From DASVFB01 sp963766345 (lineage in GTDB: Bacteria; Actinomycetota; Thermoleophilia; Gaiellales; Gaiellaceae), in assembly GCA_963766345.1 (NCBI GenBank), contig CAVXZL010000012.1, forward strand, positions 434,001-498,000: DNA of 64,000 nt. The letters run 5' to 3'. A program made the translations under genes and the position numbers. Positions 8,681 through 15,386 of the stretch are shown piece after piece. The first letter of the stretch is position 1; each line of letters opens with the position of its first letter. Below the pieces are notes generated by a model. The model saw only the letters and a list, made by a program, of their open reading frames with translations, was not told where the DNA came from and ran no database searches.

Positions 8681-9763
8681 ATGCTCGTGGCGCACCTCGA
8701 TCTCGACGCCTTCTTCGCAGCGGTCGAGGAGCTCGAGGATCCGTCGCTGCGCGCGCGGCCGCTCATCGTCGGCGGCGATCCGCACGGCCGCGGTGTCGTC
8801 GCGACGGCGAACTACGTCGCGCGCGAGTACGGCATCCAGTCGGCGATGAGCTGCGCCGAGGCGCTGCGCCGCTGTCCGCAGGCCGTATTCGTGCGCCCGC
8901 GGCACTCGCTCTACCGGGAGTACTCGCGGAGCGTCTGGGACAGCGTGCGCGCGATCGTGCCGACCGTCGAGCGAACCGGTCTCGACGAGGGCTATCTCGA
9001 CCTCGGAGAGGTGGTGCCGGACTTCCTGCGAGCGCGCGAGCTCGCGGAGGCGGTGCAGACGGCAGTGCGCGGGACGACGCGCCTGACGTGCTCGCTCGGC
9101 GTCGCGTCGTCGAAGGTCGTCGCGAAGGTCGCGTCCGACCGGCGCAAGCCCGGCGGGATCACGGTCGTGTCGCCGGGACGCGAGCGCGAGTTCCTCGGCC
9201 CGCTTGCCGTCCGCAAGCTACCCGGAGTCGGGCCGCGCAGCGCCGAGCGCCTCGCGCGCGTCGGGATCGAGACGGTGGACGCACTCGGCGATCTCGACGA
9301 CGACACGTTGCGCACGCTCTTGCCCGGCAAGGTCGGCCGGATGCTGCGCGACCGGGCGCGCGGCATCGATCCGCGCCGGCTCGACACGGACGTCGTCCGG
9401 ATCTCCGTCTCGCAGGAGGAGACGTTCCCGCAGGACATCTCCGACCGCGAGCGACTCCACGACGAGCTGCGGCGGATGGCGACAGGCCTCGCGGATCATC
9501 TTCGTCGCAACGGCCAGGCCGGGCGAACCGTCACGACGAAGGTGCGCTATCCGGACTTCTCGATCCGCACGCGGTCGCTGACGCTCGACGTCGCAGTCGC
9601 CGACGCGGTGACGATCGGCGACGTGGCGTGCCGGCTCCTCGACCGTGCGCTCGAGGACCGTCCCGGCGCGCTGCGGCTCGTGGGTGTCGGCGTGAAGGGG
9701 CTCGAGACCCGGGGGCAGGGACAGCTAGGGCTGGAGCTCGTCGATCGCCCAGCCGTCGCCTGA
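8681..9763 (+). CDS. dinB: DNA polymerase IV (Y-family translesion polymerase)
   Basis: Error-prone polymerase that copies past damaged bases. The 360-residue length is typical. The palm motif HLDLDAFFAAVE gives Asp7. The second catalytic pair is Asp102-Glu103 in GLDEGYLDL, where the family usually has S-x-D-E-A. TCSLGVASSKVVAKVASD is the fingers/palm motif, LPGVGPRSAERL the helix-hairpin-helix, and the little-finger domain begins around residue 240 (VSQEETFPQDI). The ATG start leaves the catalytic motif at the usual distance. No beta-clamp motif is obvious at the C-terminus. The end overlaps the convergent pdxH gene by 39 bases. Confidence 0.95.
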   Translation: MLVAHLDLDAFFAAVEELEDPSLRARPLIVGGDPHGRGVVATANYVAREYGIQSAMSCAEALRRCPQAVFVRPRHSLYREYSRSVWDSVRAIVPTVERTGLDEGYLDLGEVVPDFLRARELAEAVQTAVRGTTRLTCSLGVASSKVVAKVASDRRKPGGITVVSPGREREFLGPLAVRKLPGVGPRSAERLARVGIETVDALGDLDDDTLRTLLPGKVGRMLRDRARGIDPRRLDTDVVRISVSQEETFPQDISDRERLHDELRRMATGLADHLRRNGQAGRTVTTKVRYPDFSIRTRSLTLDVAVADAVTIGDVACRLLDRALEDRPGALRLVGVGVKGLETRGQGQLGLELVDRPAVA

Positions 9764-10339
9764 GCGCCGGTACGCGAAGCGGATGTGGAGGCGGTTCTCG
9801 CGGTGCTGCCAGAACTCGAGCGCCTCGGGTGCGAGGCGGTAGCCGCCCCAGAACTCCGGCCGCTCGACCTCCTCGCCCTCCAGCTGCGCGGTCAGCTCGC
9901 GCACCCGCGCCTCGAGCTCGTCGCGCGAGGCGACCGGCTCGCTCTGGCGTGACGCGAGCGCGCTGATCCGGCTGTCGCGCGGCCGCGCGAGGAAGATCTC
10001 GTCGGACTCCTCGGACGCGACGCGCTCGACCGTTCCCTCGACGCGCACCTGCCGGCCGAGCGGATGCCAGTAGAACAGCAGCGCCGCGCGCGAGTTCTCC
10101 GCGAGCTCCCGACCCTTGCGGCTCGTGTAGCTCGTCGCGAACGTGAAGCCGCGCTCGTCGACGTCCTTCATGAGCACCATGCGCGCGGACGGGCGGCCGT
10201 CGGCCGACGCGGTCGCAAGCGCGCACGCCTGCGGCAGGGGCAGGCCCTCGCCGCGCGCCTCCTCGTACCAGCGCACGAACTGCGCGATCGGATCGTCCAG
10301 AAGCTGCCCGCGCCGCAGCTCGCGCTCCCGCTCGTTCAC
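9725..10339 (-). CDS. pdxH: Pyridoxamine 5'-phosphate oxidase
   Basis: FMN enzyme that oxidises pyridoxamine or pyridoxine 5'-phosphate to pyridoxal phosphate. The 204-residue protein shows the PNPOx order: the N-terminal substrate-binding segment, then FVRWYEEARGEGLPLPQACAL, the FMN-binding strands (SARMVLMKDVDERG, TSYTSRKGRELAEN) and RVEGTVERV. The C-terminal dimerisation part has PEFWGGYRLAPEALEFWQ, RLHIRFAYRR and a terminal ELQP. The GTG at 10339 is chosen for family length and follows a TAGGCT box by 7 nt. Other flavin/F420 split-barrel oxidoreductases share the fold, but the conserved C-terminal domain favours PdxH. Confidence 0.92.
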   Translation of the reverse strand: MNERERELRRGQLLDDPIAQFVRWYEEARGEGLPLPQACALATASADGRPSARMVLMKDVDERGFTFATSYTSRKGRELAENSRAALLFYWHPLGRQVRVEGTVERVASEESDEIFLARPRDSRISALASRQSEPVASRDELEARVRELTAQLEGEEVERPEFWGGYRLAPEALEFWQHRENRLHIRFAYRRSGDGWAIDELQP

Positions 10340-10346
10340 GCGGCCA

Positions 10347-10352
10347 AGCCTA
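10347..10352 (-). promoter_or_regulatory. -10 element TAGGCT ahead of pdxH, leaderless start
   Basis: TAGGCT on the minus strand lies 7 nt before the pdxH GTG, with no ribosome-binding site. Confidence 0.45.
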
Positions 10353-10385
10353 AAGGCCGGACCGGGTTCTGCCGAAGCAAGCGAC

Positions 10386-10604
10386 GTGGCCCATCTCTTC
10401 GCAGTCCGGGAAGCGCACGACCCGCCGCCGCTCCGCGCGATCGCGCACGACCTGAACAACCTGCTGACCGCCATCTCCGGCTACGGGAGCCTCCTCGCGA
10501 TGAACGACGAAGTCCCGGCCGACGCACAGCAGGACGCGGGCGAGATCGTCGACGCCGCCTCGCGTGCCGTGGCGCTCGTCCGGCAGCTGCAGCTTCACGC
10601 CTAG
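10386..10604 (+). CDS. Stand-alone histidine-kinase H-box (DHp-like) small protein
   Basis: A 72-residue protein that looks like only the dimerisation/phosphoacceptor part of a sensor kinase. The motif IAHDLNNLLTAISGYGSLL matches the H-box of hybrid kinases, which usually read HDFNNLL, and His21 would be the phosphoacceptor. A second helix (AGEIVDAASRAVALVRQLQ) completes a DHp hairpin. No ATPase domain or receiver follows before the stop at 10604, which overlaps the convergent cofE stop by 4 bases. It could be a phosphotransfer protein, a dimerisation partner or a relic. The GTG start at 10386 has no obvious ribosome-binding site. Confidence 0.6.
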   Translation: MAHLFAVREAHDPPPLRAIAHDLNNLLTAISGYGSLLAMNDEVPADAQQDAGEIVDAASRAVALVRQLQLHA

Positions 10605-11329
10605 CGGAACAAGTCCCGGTCCTCGGGCATGACGAGCTCGCGGGCCGAGCCGTCGCCGGCGGCGCCGTAGCCGCGGATCACGGCGCCCGGCACGCCGGCC
10701 GCCTTGCCCATCACGAGCTCCGCTGCGCCCGCGAGCTCGTCTGCGACGGCGATCTGCGTCGAGCGGAGCTCGTAGCCCGTCGCGTCCTTCGTGCCGCGGA
10801 GATCGAGCAGCGGCGCGAGCCCGGCGACGCCGATCGCGACGTCGGTCGTTCCCTGCCGCCACGGGCGTCCGAACGAGTCGCTGACGACGACCGCGACGCT
10901 GCGGCCGGTCAGCTCGCCGATTCGACCGCGGATGCGCCGGGCCGACGCGTCGGGGTCGACGGGCAGGAGCACGAGCGTGCCGCGCTCCGGCGCGTTCGAC
11001 GCGTCCACGCCGGCGGACGCGCAGACGAAGCCGTGCCGCGTCTGCGCGATGACGAGCGGGCCGCGCGTGCGCACGATGCGGACGGCTTCGCGCAGGATCA
11101 CCTCGACGTGCCGCGCGTCGCCGTCCGGGCCGGCGAGCTCGAGCGCACGCGTCGACGGGTCGACGTCGTCGAGGCGAACGACGCGGCCTTCCGCCTTCGA
11201 GACGATCTTCTGCGCGAGCACGACGACGTCGCCGTCCTCGAGCGCGCGACTCTGCGTCACGAGCTCGGCGAGGTCCGCGCCGGGGCCGACCTCGGGCAGG
11301 CCCTCGAGCGGCAGGATCGTGAGGCTCAC
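10601..11329 (-). CDS. cofE: Coenzyme F420-0:L-glutamate ligase (CofE/FbiB N-domain)
   Basis: Adds L-glutamate to F420-0 using GTP, the last core step of coenzyme F420 synthesis. The 242-residue protein shows GDVVVLAQKIVSKAEGR, TRHGFVCASAGVDASNAP, VLLPVDPDASARRIR and VVVSDSFGRPWRQGTTDVAIG, all diagnostic of CofE. In mycobacteria FbiB carries an extra C-terminal nitroreductase-like domain; it is absent here, so any reduction of dehydro-F420-0 must come from elsewhere. The GTG start overlaps the npdG stop by 4 nt (GTGA). It is the fourth gene of the F420 operon. Confidence 0.93.
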   Translation of the reverse strand: MSLTILPLEGLPEVGPGADLAELVTQSRALEDGDVVVLAQKIVSKAEGRVVRLDDVDPSTRALELAGPDGDARHVEVILREAVRIVRTRGPLVIAQTRHGFVCASAGVDASNAPERGTLVLLPVDPDASARRIRGRIGELTGRSVAVVVSDSFGRPWRQGTTDVAIGVAGLAPLLDLRGTKDATGYELRSTQIAVADELAGAAELVMGKAAGVPGAVIRGYGAAGDGSARELVMPEDRDLFR

Positions 11330-11910
11330 GGCAGTCCGGTGACGCGCAGGCCCGCGTGGATCTTGTAGCCGCGGTTGATCGAGACGAGCACGCCGGTCAT
11401 CGCCTCGAGCCCCCGCGCCGAGCGCAGCGGCCCAGCGTCGACCGCGCGTCCCCGCACGAGCTTCTGCGCGAGCTCGAGCGCCATGCCCTTCGCGTCCGCG
11501 TCGTCGCCGCAGACGAACGCATCCTCGTCCGGCGGCTCGCCGCTCAGCTTGCCGGCGGCGAGGGAATGGAGGCCCGCGACGACGGGCACCTCGACGACCT
11601 CCGCAAGGCGTTCGGCCAGCGAGCGCGACTCGTCGGAGCGGAGCTCGCTCGCCACGCTCAGCGCCGGTGACGCGAGCGGCAACGAGCGCGCCGTCTCGAG
11701 CATCGCGCTCGCATTCGTCGCGAGGACGACCAGGTCGACGCCGCGAACCGCCTCGTCGTTCGCCGCGCCTTCGACGCCGAGCTCTGCCGCCGCCTCGTCC
11801 GCCCGCACGCGGTCGCGCGAGCCGAGAACCACCTCGTCGCCCGCCTCGCGCAAACGCACGGCGAGCGCGCGGCCGAAGGGCCCGGTGCCGCCGACGATCG
11901 CGACCCTCAA
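11326..11910 (-). CDS. npdG: NADPH-dependent F420 reductase (F420H2:NADP oxidoreductase)
   Basis: Transfers hydride between NADPH and coenzyme F420, supplying reduced F420 to other enzymes. The 194-residue protein opens with a Rossmann NADP-binding motif (VAIVGGTGPFGRALAVRL) and the NADP-phosphate-binding GSRDR. It continues with VVLATNASAML and ends with a conserved MTGVLVSINRGYKIHAGLR. The TTG start at 11910 overlaps the cofD stop (TTGA), and the stop overlaps cofE. Sitting inside the F420 synthesis operon supports the assignment over a generic NADP oxidoreductase. Confidence 0.9.
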   Translation of the reverse strand: MRVAIVGGTGPFGRALAVRLREAGDEVVLGSRDRVRADEAAAELGVEGAANDEAVRGVDLVVLATNASAMLETARSLPLASPALSVASELRSDESRSLAERLAEVVEVPVVAGLHSLAAGKLSGEPPDEDAFVCGDDADAKGMALELAQKLVRGRAVDAGPLRSARGLEAMTGVLVSINRGYKIHAGLRVTGLP

Positions 11911-12812
11911 ACGGGCACCGACAGCGCCGCCTCGGCGACGCGGCGCCGCGATTCCCCGTCCTGCATCAGCGTGCGCGTCACGATCGGCTGGACGTCGAGG
12001 TCCGACACGTCGTCGTTCTCGTCGACGACGAGCGCGTCGATCAGCCCGGCGTAGACCGACGCGACGTGCGCCGGCGTCGTCCCGCCGGCGAGCCGCGCGA
12101 GCATCCGGTCGGCAGGCCCCTTGACGGCGCGGCCGCCGACCAGCGGGCTCACGGCGACGCACGGCACGCGCCGGGACGCGATCGCGGCTCGGATCTGCGC
12201 GACGGCGAGGATCGGGCCGACGCTGACGTAGGGATTGCTCGGCCCGATCAGCAAGAGGTCTGCCGCGTCGATCGCGTCGAGCACGCCCGGCGCTGCCCGC
12301 CCGTCGCCGCGCACGTCCACGCCGTCGACGTCGTCGCGGTGTCCGCGTTCGACGAACCACTCCTGGAACGAGAACGTTCCCGCAGGCGTCACCACGAACG
12401 TCCGCAGCTCGTCGTCCGTCGCCGGGAGGAGCGTCGCGTCCACGCCGAAGGCTCGCGCTGCGCGCCGCGTGAACGACGACAGCGGCTCGCCCGAGCCCAA
12501 CGCTTCGGTTCGTACGACGTGAAGACCGAGATCGCGGTCGCCGAGCTTGAACCAGTCGGCCGCGCCGAGCAGCGACACGGTGTCGAGCGCGTTCCACGTC
12601 TCGCCGGCGCGGCCCCAGCCCCGCTGCTCGTCGGCAACTCCTGCGAGCGCGTAGAGCACGCTGTCGAGATCCGGAGAGACGCGCAGGCCGAGGAACTCGA
12701 GGTCGTCGCCGACGTTGACGACCGCCGTAACGCTCTCGGCGCCGAGCGTCTCGACGAGGGCCCGTACGAACTTCGCGCCGCCGAAGCCGCCGCTGAGCGC
12801 GACGACGTTCAC
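11907..12812 (-). CDS. cofD: 2-phospho-L-lactate transferase (CofD/FbiA)
   Basis: Joins the phospholactyl or phosphoenolpyruvyl unit from the guanylated donor to the deazaflavin FO, giving F420-0 or its dehydro form. The 301-residue protein starts with the family signature ALSGGFGGAKFVRAL and continues with VNVGDDLEFLGLRVSPDLDS, WFKLGDRDLGLHV and LIGPSNPYVSVGPIL. It starts at a GTG overlapping the cofC stop (GTGA) and ends overlapping npdG (TTGA). Length and motif order match FbiA. FO synthase is not in this window. Confidence 0.94.
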   Translation of the reverse strand: MNVVALSGGFGGAKFVRALVETLGAESVTAVVNVGDDLEFLGLRVSPDLDSVLYALAGVADEQRGWGRAGETWNALDTVSLLGAADWFKLGDRDLGLHVVRTEALGSGEPLSSFTRRAARAFGVDATLLPATDDELRTFVVTPAGTFSFQEWFVERGHRDDVDGVDVRGDGRAAPGVLDAIDAADLLLIGPSNPYVSVGPILAVAQIRAAIASRRVPCVAVSPLVGGRAVKGPADRMLARLAGGTTPAHVASVYAGLIDALVVDENDDVSDLDVQPIVTRTLMQDGESRRRVAEAALSVPV

Positions 12813-13285
12813 GCGCTGACCAGCATGGCGCTGCGCGTGCTCGGCCCGACGTACGGCGCGACCCGCACGAGGTCCTCGCGCGTGTCGACGTCCTCCCGCA
12901 AGCCGCGCAGATCCAGGCGCTGCAGGCCGAAGCGCTCGGCGCTGCCCGGGCCGTAGACCGGCCGGAAGTCGCGCGCGTCGGCGAGCGCGAGCGCATTTGT
13001 CGTCCCGTCCGGAGCGGCGACGAGCGCGGGCGCGGCCTCGACGAGCTCGATCAGCTCGTAGGGCGTCACACACGGCAGGTCCGCGTTCACGATCGCGACC
13101 GCGCCTTCGAGCCCCGCGAGCGTCGCGGCAACCGCGGGGCCCTGTCCGCCGGGCGCGTCGCAGACGATCACGTCTCCCACCTGCTCGCACGCGGCGCGCA
13201 CATCCATGAACATCGCGAGCGCGAGCTCGGGATCACCGAGCCGCGTCTTCCCGTCGTAACGGAAGGGAACGACGAACAACGCCAT
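12809..13285 (-). CDS. cofC: 2-phospho-L-lactate/phosphoenolpyruvate guanylyltransferase (CofC/FbiD)
   Basis: Activates phospholactate or phosphoenolpyruvate with GTP for coenzyme F420 synthesis. The 158-residue protein has a nucleotidyltransferase fold: FVVPFRYDGKTRLGD at the N-terminus (K and R contact the nucleotide), AIVNADLPCVTPYELIELV with the metal-binding Asp, PDGTTNALAL, YGPGSAERF, and DLRGLREDVDTREDL near the end. It is shorter than many CofC proteins (about 200). The ATG at 13285 is preferred over one 24 bases upstream because MALFVVPF matches the fold's first strand. Its start codon overlaps the divergent polX start. Confidence 0.9.
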   Translation of the reverse strand: MALFVVPFRYDGKTRLGDPELALAMFMDVRAACEQVGDVIVCDAPGGQGPAVAATLAGLEGAVAIVNADLPCVTPYELIELVEAAPALVAAPDGTTNALALADARDFRPVYGPGSAERFGLQRLDLRGLREDVDTREDLVRVAPYVGPSTRSAMLVSA

Positions 13286-14930
13286 GGGTGAGACCATAAA
13301 CACCGACAACCAGGCCGTCGCGGATGCACTGGAGCGGTACGCGTCGCTGCTCGACCTCGCGGGCTCGTCGTACTACGTCGTGCGCGCCTACCGCCGCGCC
13401 GCGGAGCTGATCAGGCCGCTGCCGACGTCCGTCGCCGAGCTCGTGCGCACCGGCAGGGTGCGCGAGCTGCGCGGCATCGGGCCGGGGCTCGAGGCTCGGC
13501 TCCGCGAGCTCGTCGAGACCGGCGAGATCGCGCACGCGCGGGAGCTCGAGTCGGAGGTCGAGCCGGAACTCGTCGGCCTCGCGCGGTTTCTCGGGCTCTC
13601 GCCGAAGCGCGCCGTCGAGGTCGGCCGCGCGCTCAATGCACGCACCGCGGCAGAGCTGCGCGAGGCGGTCGAGAGCGGGCGGCTCCAGGACGTCCCGGGA
13701 ATGGGGCCGAAGACGGCCGCGAAGCTGCGCGAGGCGCTCGAGCGCGAGGCCGAGCCGCGCGCGCGGCGCGGCTTGACCCTCAATCGCGCGCGCGACCTCG
13801 TCGAGACGCTCGCGGCGCAGCTCGAAGGAGTCGCTGCCGGCGATCCGCGCCGGTGGGCGGACGTCTCGAACCACTTCGCGGTCGTGTCGGCCTCTTCGCA
13901 CGCGCTCGACCGCTTCGCGGAGCTGCCGCAGATCGTGTCCGTCGTGGAGCGCGGGGCCGGGCGAGCGGTGGGCGTGACGGTCGAGGGCGTTCCCGTCGAG
14001 CTCGTCGTTCCGGAGCCGTCGCGCTTCGGCACCGAGCTCGTGCGCGCGACGGGCTCGCGCGCGTTCGTCGACTCGCTCGGGCCGCTGCCGGACGCAGCCG
14101 ACGAGGAGGCGCTGTTCGCCCGGCTCGGCCTCGCCTTCGTCCCGCCGGAGCTTCGCGAAGGGCCGTACGCCGCACCGCCGCCGGCGCTCCTCGAGCTCGT
14201 CCAGATCCGCGGCGACCTGCACGTGCACTCGACGTGGTCGGACGGGAAGGCGAGCGTGCTCGAGATGGGCGAGGCGGCGCTCGAGCGCGGCTACGACTAC
14301 ATCGCGATCTGCGACCACACGCGCAACGTCCGCGTCGTTCCCGGCCTCGACGCCGACGACGTGCGCCGACAGGGCGAGGAGATCGCGAAGGCGAACGACA
14401 GGCTCGCGCCGTTCCGCGTGCTGCGAGGGATCGAGTGCGACATCCTCCCCGACGGCACGCTCGATCTTCCCGACGACGTCCTCGCGGAGCTCGAGTGGGT
14501 GCAGGCGAGCGTGCACGCCGGCCAGCGTGCGACGAAGGACGCGATGACGAAGCGGGTGATCGAGGCTCTCCGCCATCCGAGCGTCTCCTGCCTCAGCCAC
14601 CCGAAGGGGAGGATCATCAACCACCGCCCGGAGAACGCCCTCGACCTCGAGCGGGCGTTCGAGGTCGCGCTCGAGGAGGGCAAGGCCGTCGAGGTGAACG
14701 GCCTTCCCGACCGGCTCGACCTACGCGACGTGCACGTGCGACTGGCCGTCGAGTCGGGGGTGCCAATCGTCTGCTCGACGGACGCGCACTCGACGCGCGG
14801 GCTCGGGAACATGCAGCTCGCGGTGGCGACGGCGCGTCGCGGCAGCGCGACCGCCGCGGACGTCGTCAATACCCGCGCGCTCGCGGAGCTACCGCTTAGC
14901 GGCGCGGGCGGCCGTCGTCGTAGTCCTTGA
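13284..14930 (+). CDS. polX: PolX/PHP family protein with degenerate polymerase site
   Basis: Resembles bacterial PolX, which combines a gap-filling family X polymerase with a C-terminal PHP exonuclease for base-excision repair. The 548-residue protein has the N-terminal 8-kDa-like helices (VVRAYRRAAELI), helix-hairpin-helix motifs (LRGIGPGLEARL, DVPGMGPKTAAKL) and the PHP domain from residue 311 (DLHVHSTWSDG, AICDHTRN, GIECDILPDG, ASVHAG, STDAHST), with its metal ligands intact. The palm is abnormal. Where active PolX has GSxRR followed by GDxD, this protein has GDPRRWADVSNHFAVVS (about residues 184-200), and the third catalytic Asp region reads VELVV. The polymerase is probably inactive and the nuclease retained. 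No frame change explains it. Confidence 0.88.
   Translation: MGETINTDNQAVADALERYASLLDLAGSSYYVVRAYRRAAELIRPLPTSVAELVRTGRVRELRGIGPGLEARLRELVETGEIAHARELESEVEPELVGLARFLGLSPKRAVEVGRALNARTAAELREAVESGRLQDVPGMGPKTAAKLREALEREAEPRARRGLTLNRARDLVETLAAQLEGVAAGDPRRWADVSNHFAVVSASSHALDRFAELPQIVSVVERGAGRAVGVTVEGVPVELVVPEPSRFGTELVRATGSRAFVDSLGPLPDAADEEALFARLGLAFVPPELREGPYAAPPPALLELVQIRGDLHVHSTWSDGKASVLEMGEAALERGYDYIAICDHTRNVRVVPGLDADDVRRQGEEIAKANDRLAPFRVLRGIECDILPDGTLDLPDDVLAELEWVQASVHAGQRATKDAMTKRVIEALRHPSVSCLSHPKGRIINHRPENALDLERAFEVALEEGKAVEVNGLPDRLDLRDVHVRLAVESGVPIVCSTDAHSTRGLGNMQLAVATARRGSATAADVVNTRALAELPLSGAGGRRRSP
13293..13298 (-). promoter_or_regulatory. -10 element TATGGT of the F420 operon, inside polX
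   Basis: TATGGT on the minus strand lies 7 nt before the cofC ATG and within the first codons of the divergent polX gene. No ribosome-binding site is present. Confidence 0.45.
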
Positions 14931-15108
14931 CGTACCCCGGCGGGTATCCGGGCCCCGCGCTGTCCGAGATCGCCGACTGCATGCTCTGTGCGGCGGCGGC
15001 CGCACCGGCATCGATGTTGGACTCCGGCCGTTCGCCCTCCTGCGAGTAGTCGCCGCGCTCGAGCGAGCGGAGTCGCAGCTTCCGACGCAGAGAGTGAAGG
15101 AAGCTCAT
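14896..15108 (-). CDS. Small hypothetical protein, translationally coupled
   Basis: A 70-residue polar protein (RRKLRLRSLERGDYSQEGE near the start, PGYPPGYVKDYDDGRPRR at the end) with no recognised domain or membrane segment. The ATG overlaps the stop of the preceding 93-residue gene by 4 nt (ATGA), which is the main reason to believe it is real. Its end overlaps the convergent polX gene by 35 bases. It closes the operon that begins with the exporter permease. Confidence 0.55.
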   Translation of the reverse strand: MSFLHSLRRKLRLRSLERGDYSQEGERPESNIDAGAAAAAQSMQSAISDSAGPGYPPGYVKDYDDGRPRR

Positions 15109-15386
15109 GGGCCGACCCTATTTCCTTGCCCGCTCGTCGACCACTCAGCGAGGTCGAACCAGTGCGACTGCCGGAGCGCGTCGACCACGCGCGGATCCGT
15201 GTGCGCCGCGTAGAAGACGTGCCGTTCGAGGTCGCAGCAGACGGCGACCTCCGAGAGCGAGACGCCCTTCACGTGCACGAGCGCGTCCGCGGGCAGCTTC
15301 GCCTCCGCGACGGTGTAGTGCTTGAACTGCAGCTCCGGCGCGATCTCCATCAGCCGGGGCCAGTCTGGGCAAGTGCGTGAGCTCAT
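15105..15386 (-). CDS. Small hypothetical protein after the exporter ATPase
   Basis: A 93-residue soluble protein of unknown family. It contains CPDWPRLMEIAPEL, a Cys pair (AVCCDLERHVFYAAHTD) and SHWFDLAEW. The ATG at 15386 overlaps the stop of the Wzt-like ATPase (ATGA), and the end overlaps the next small gene in the same way. Co-translation with the exporter suggests an accessory role, but the sequence gives no mechanism. Confidence 0.65.
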   Translation of the reverse strand: MSSRTCPDWPRLMEIAPELQFKHYTVAEAKLPADALVHVKGVSLSEVAVCCDLERHVFYAAHTDPRVVDALRQSHWFDLAEWSTSGQGNRVGP

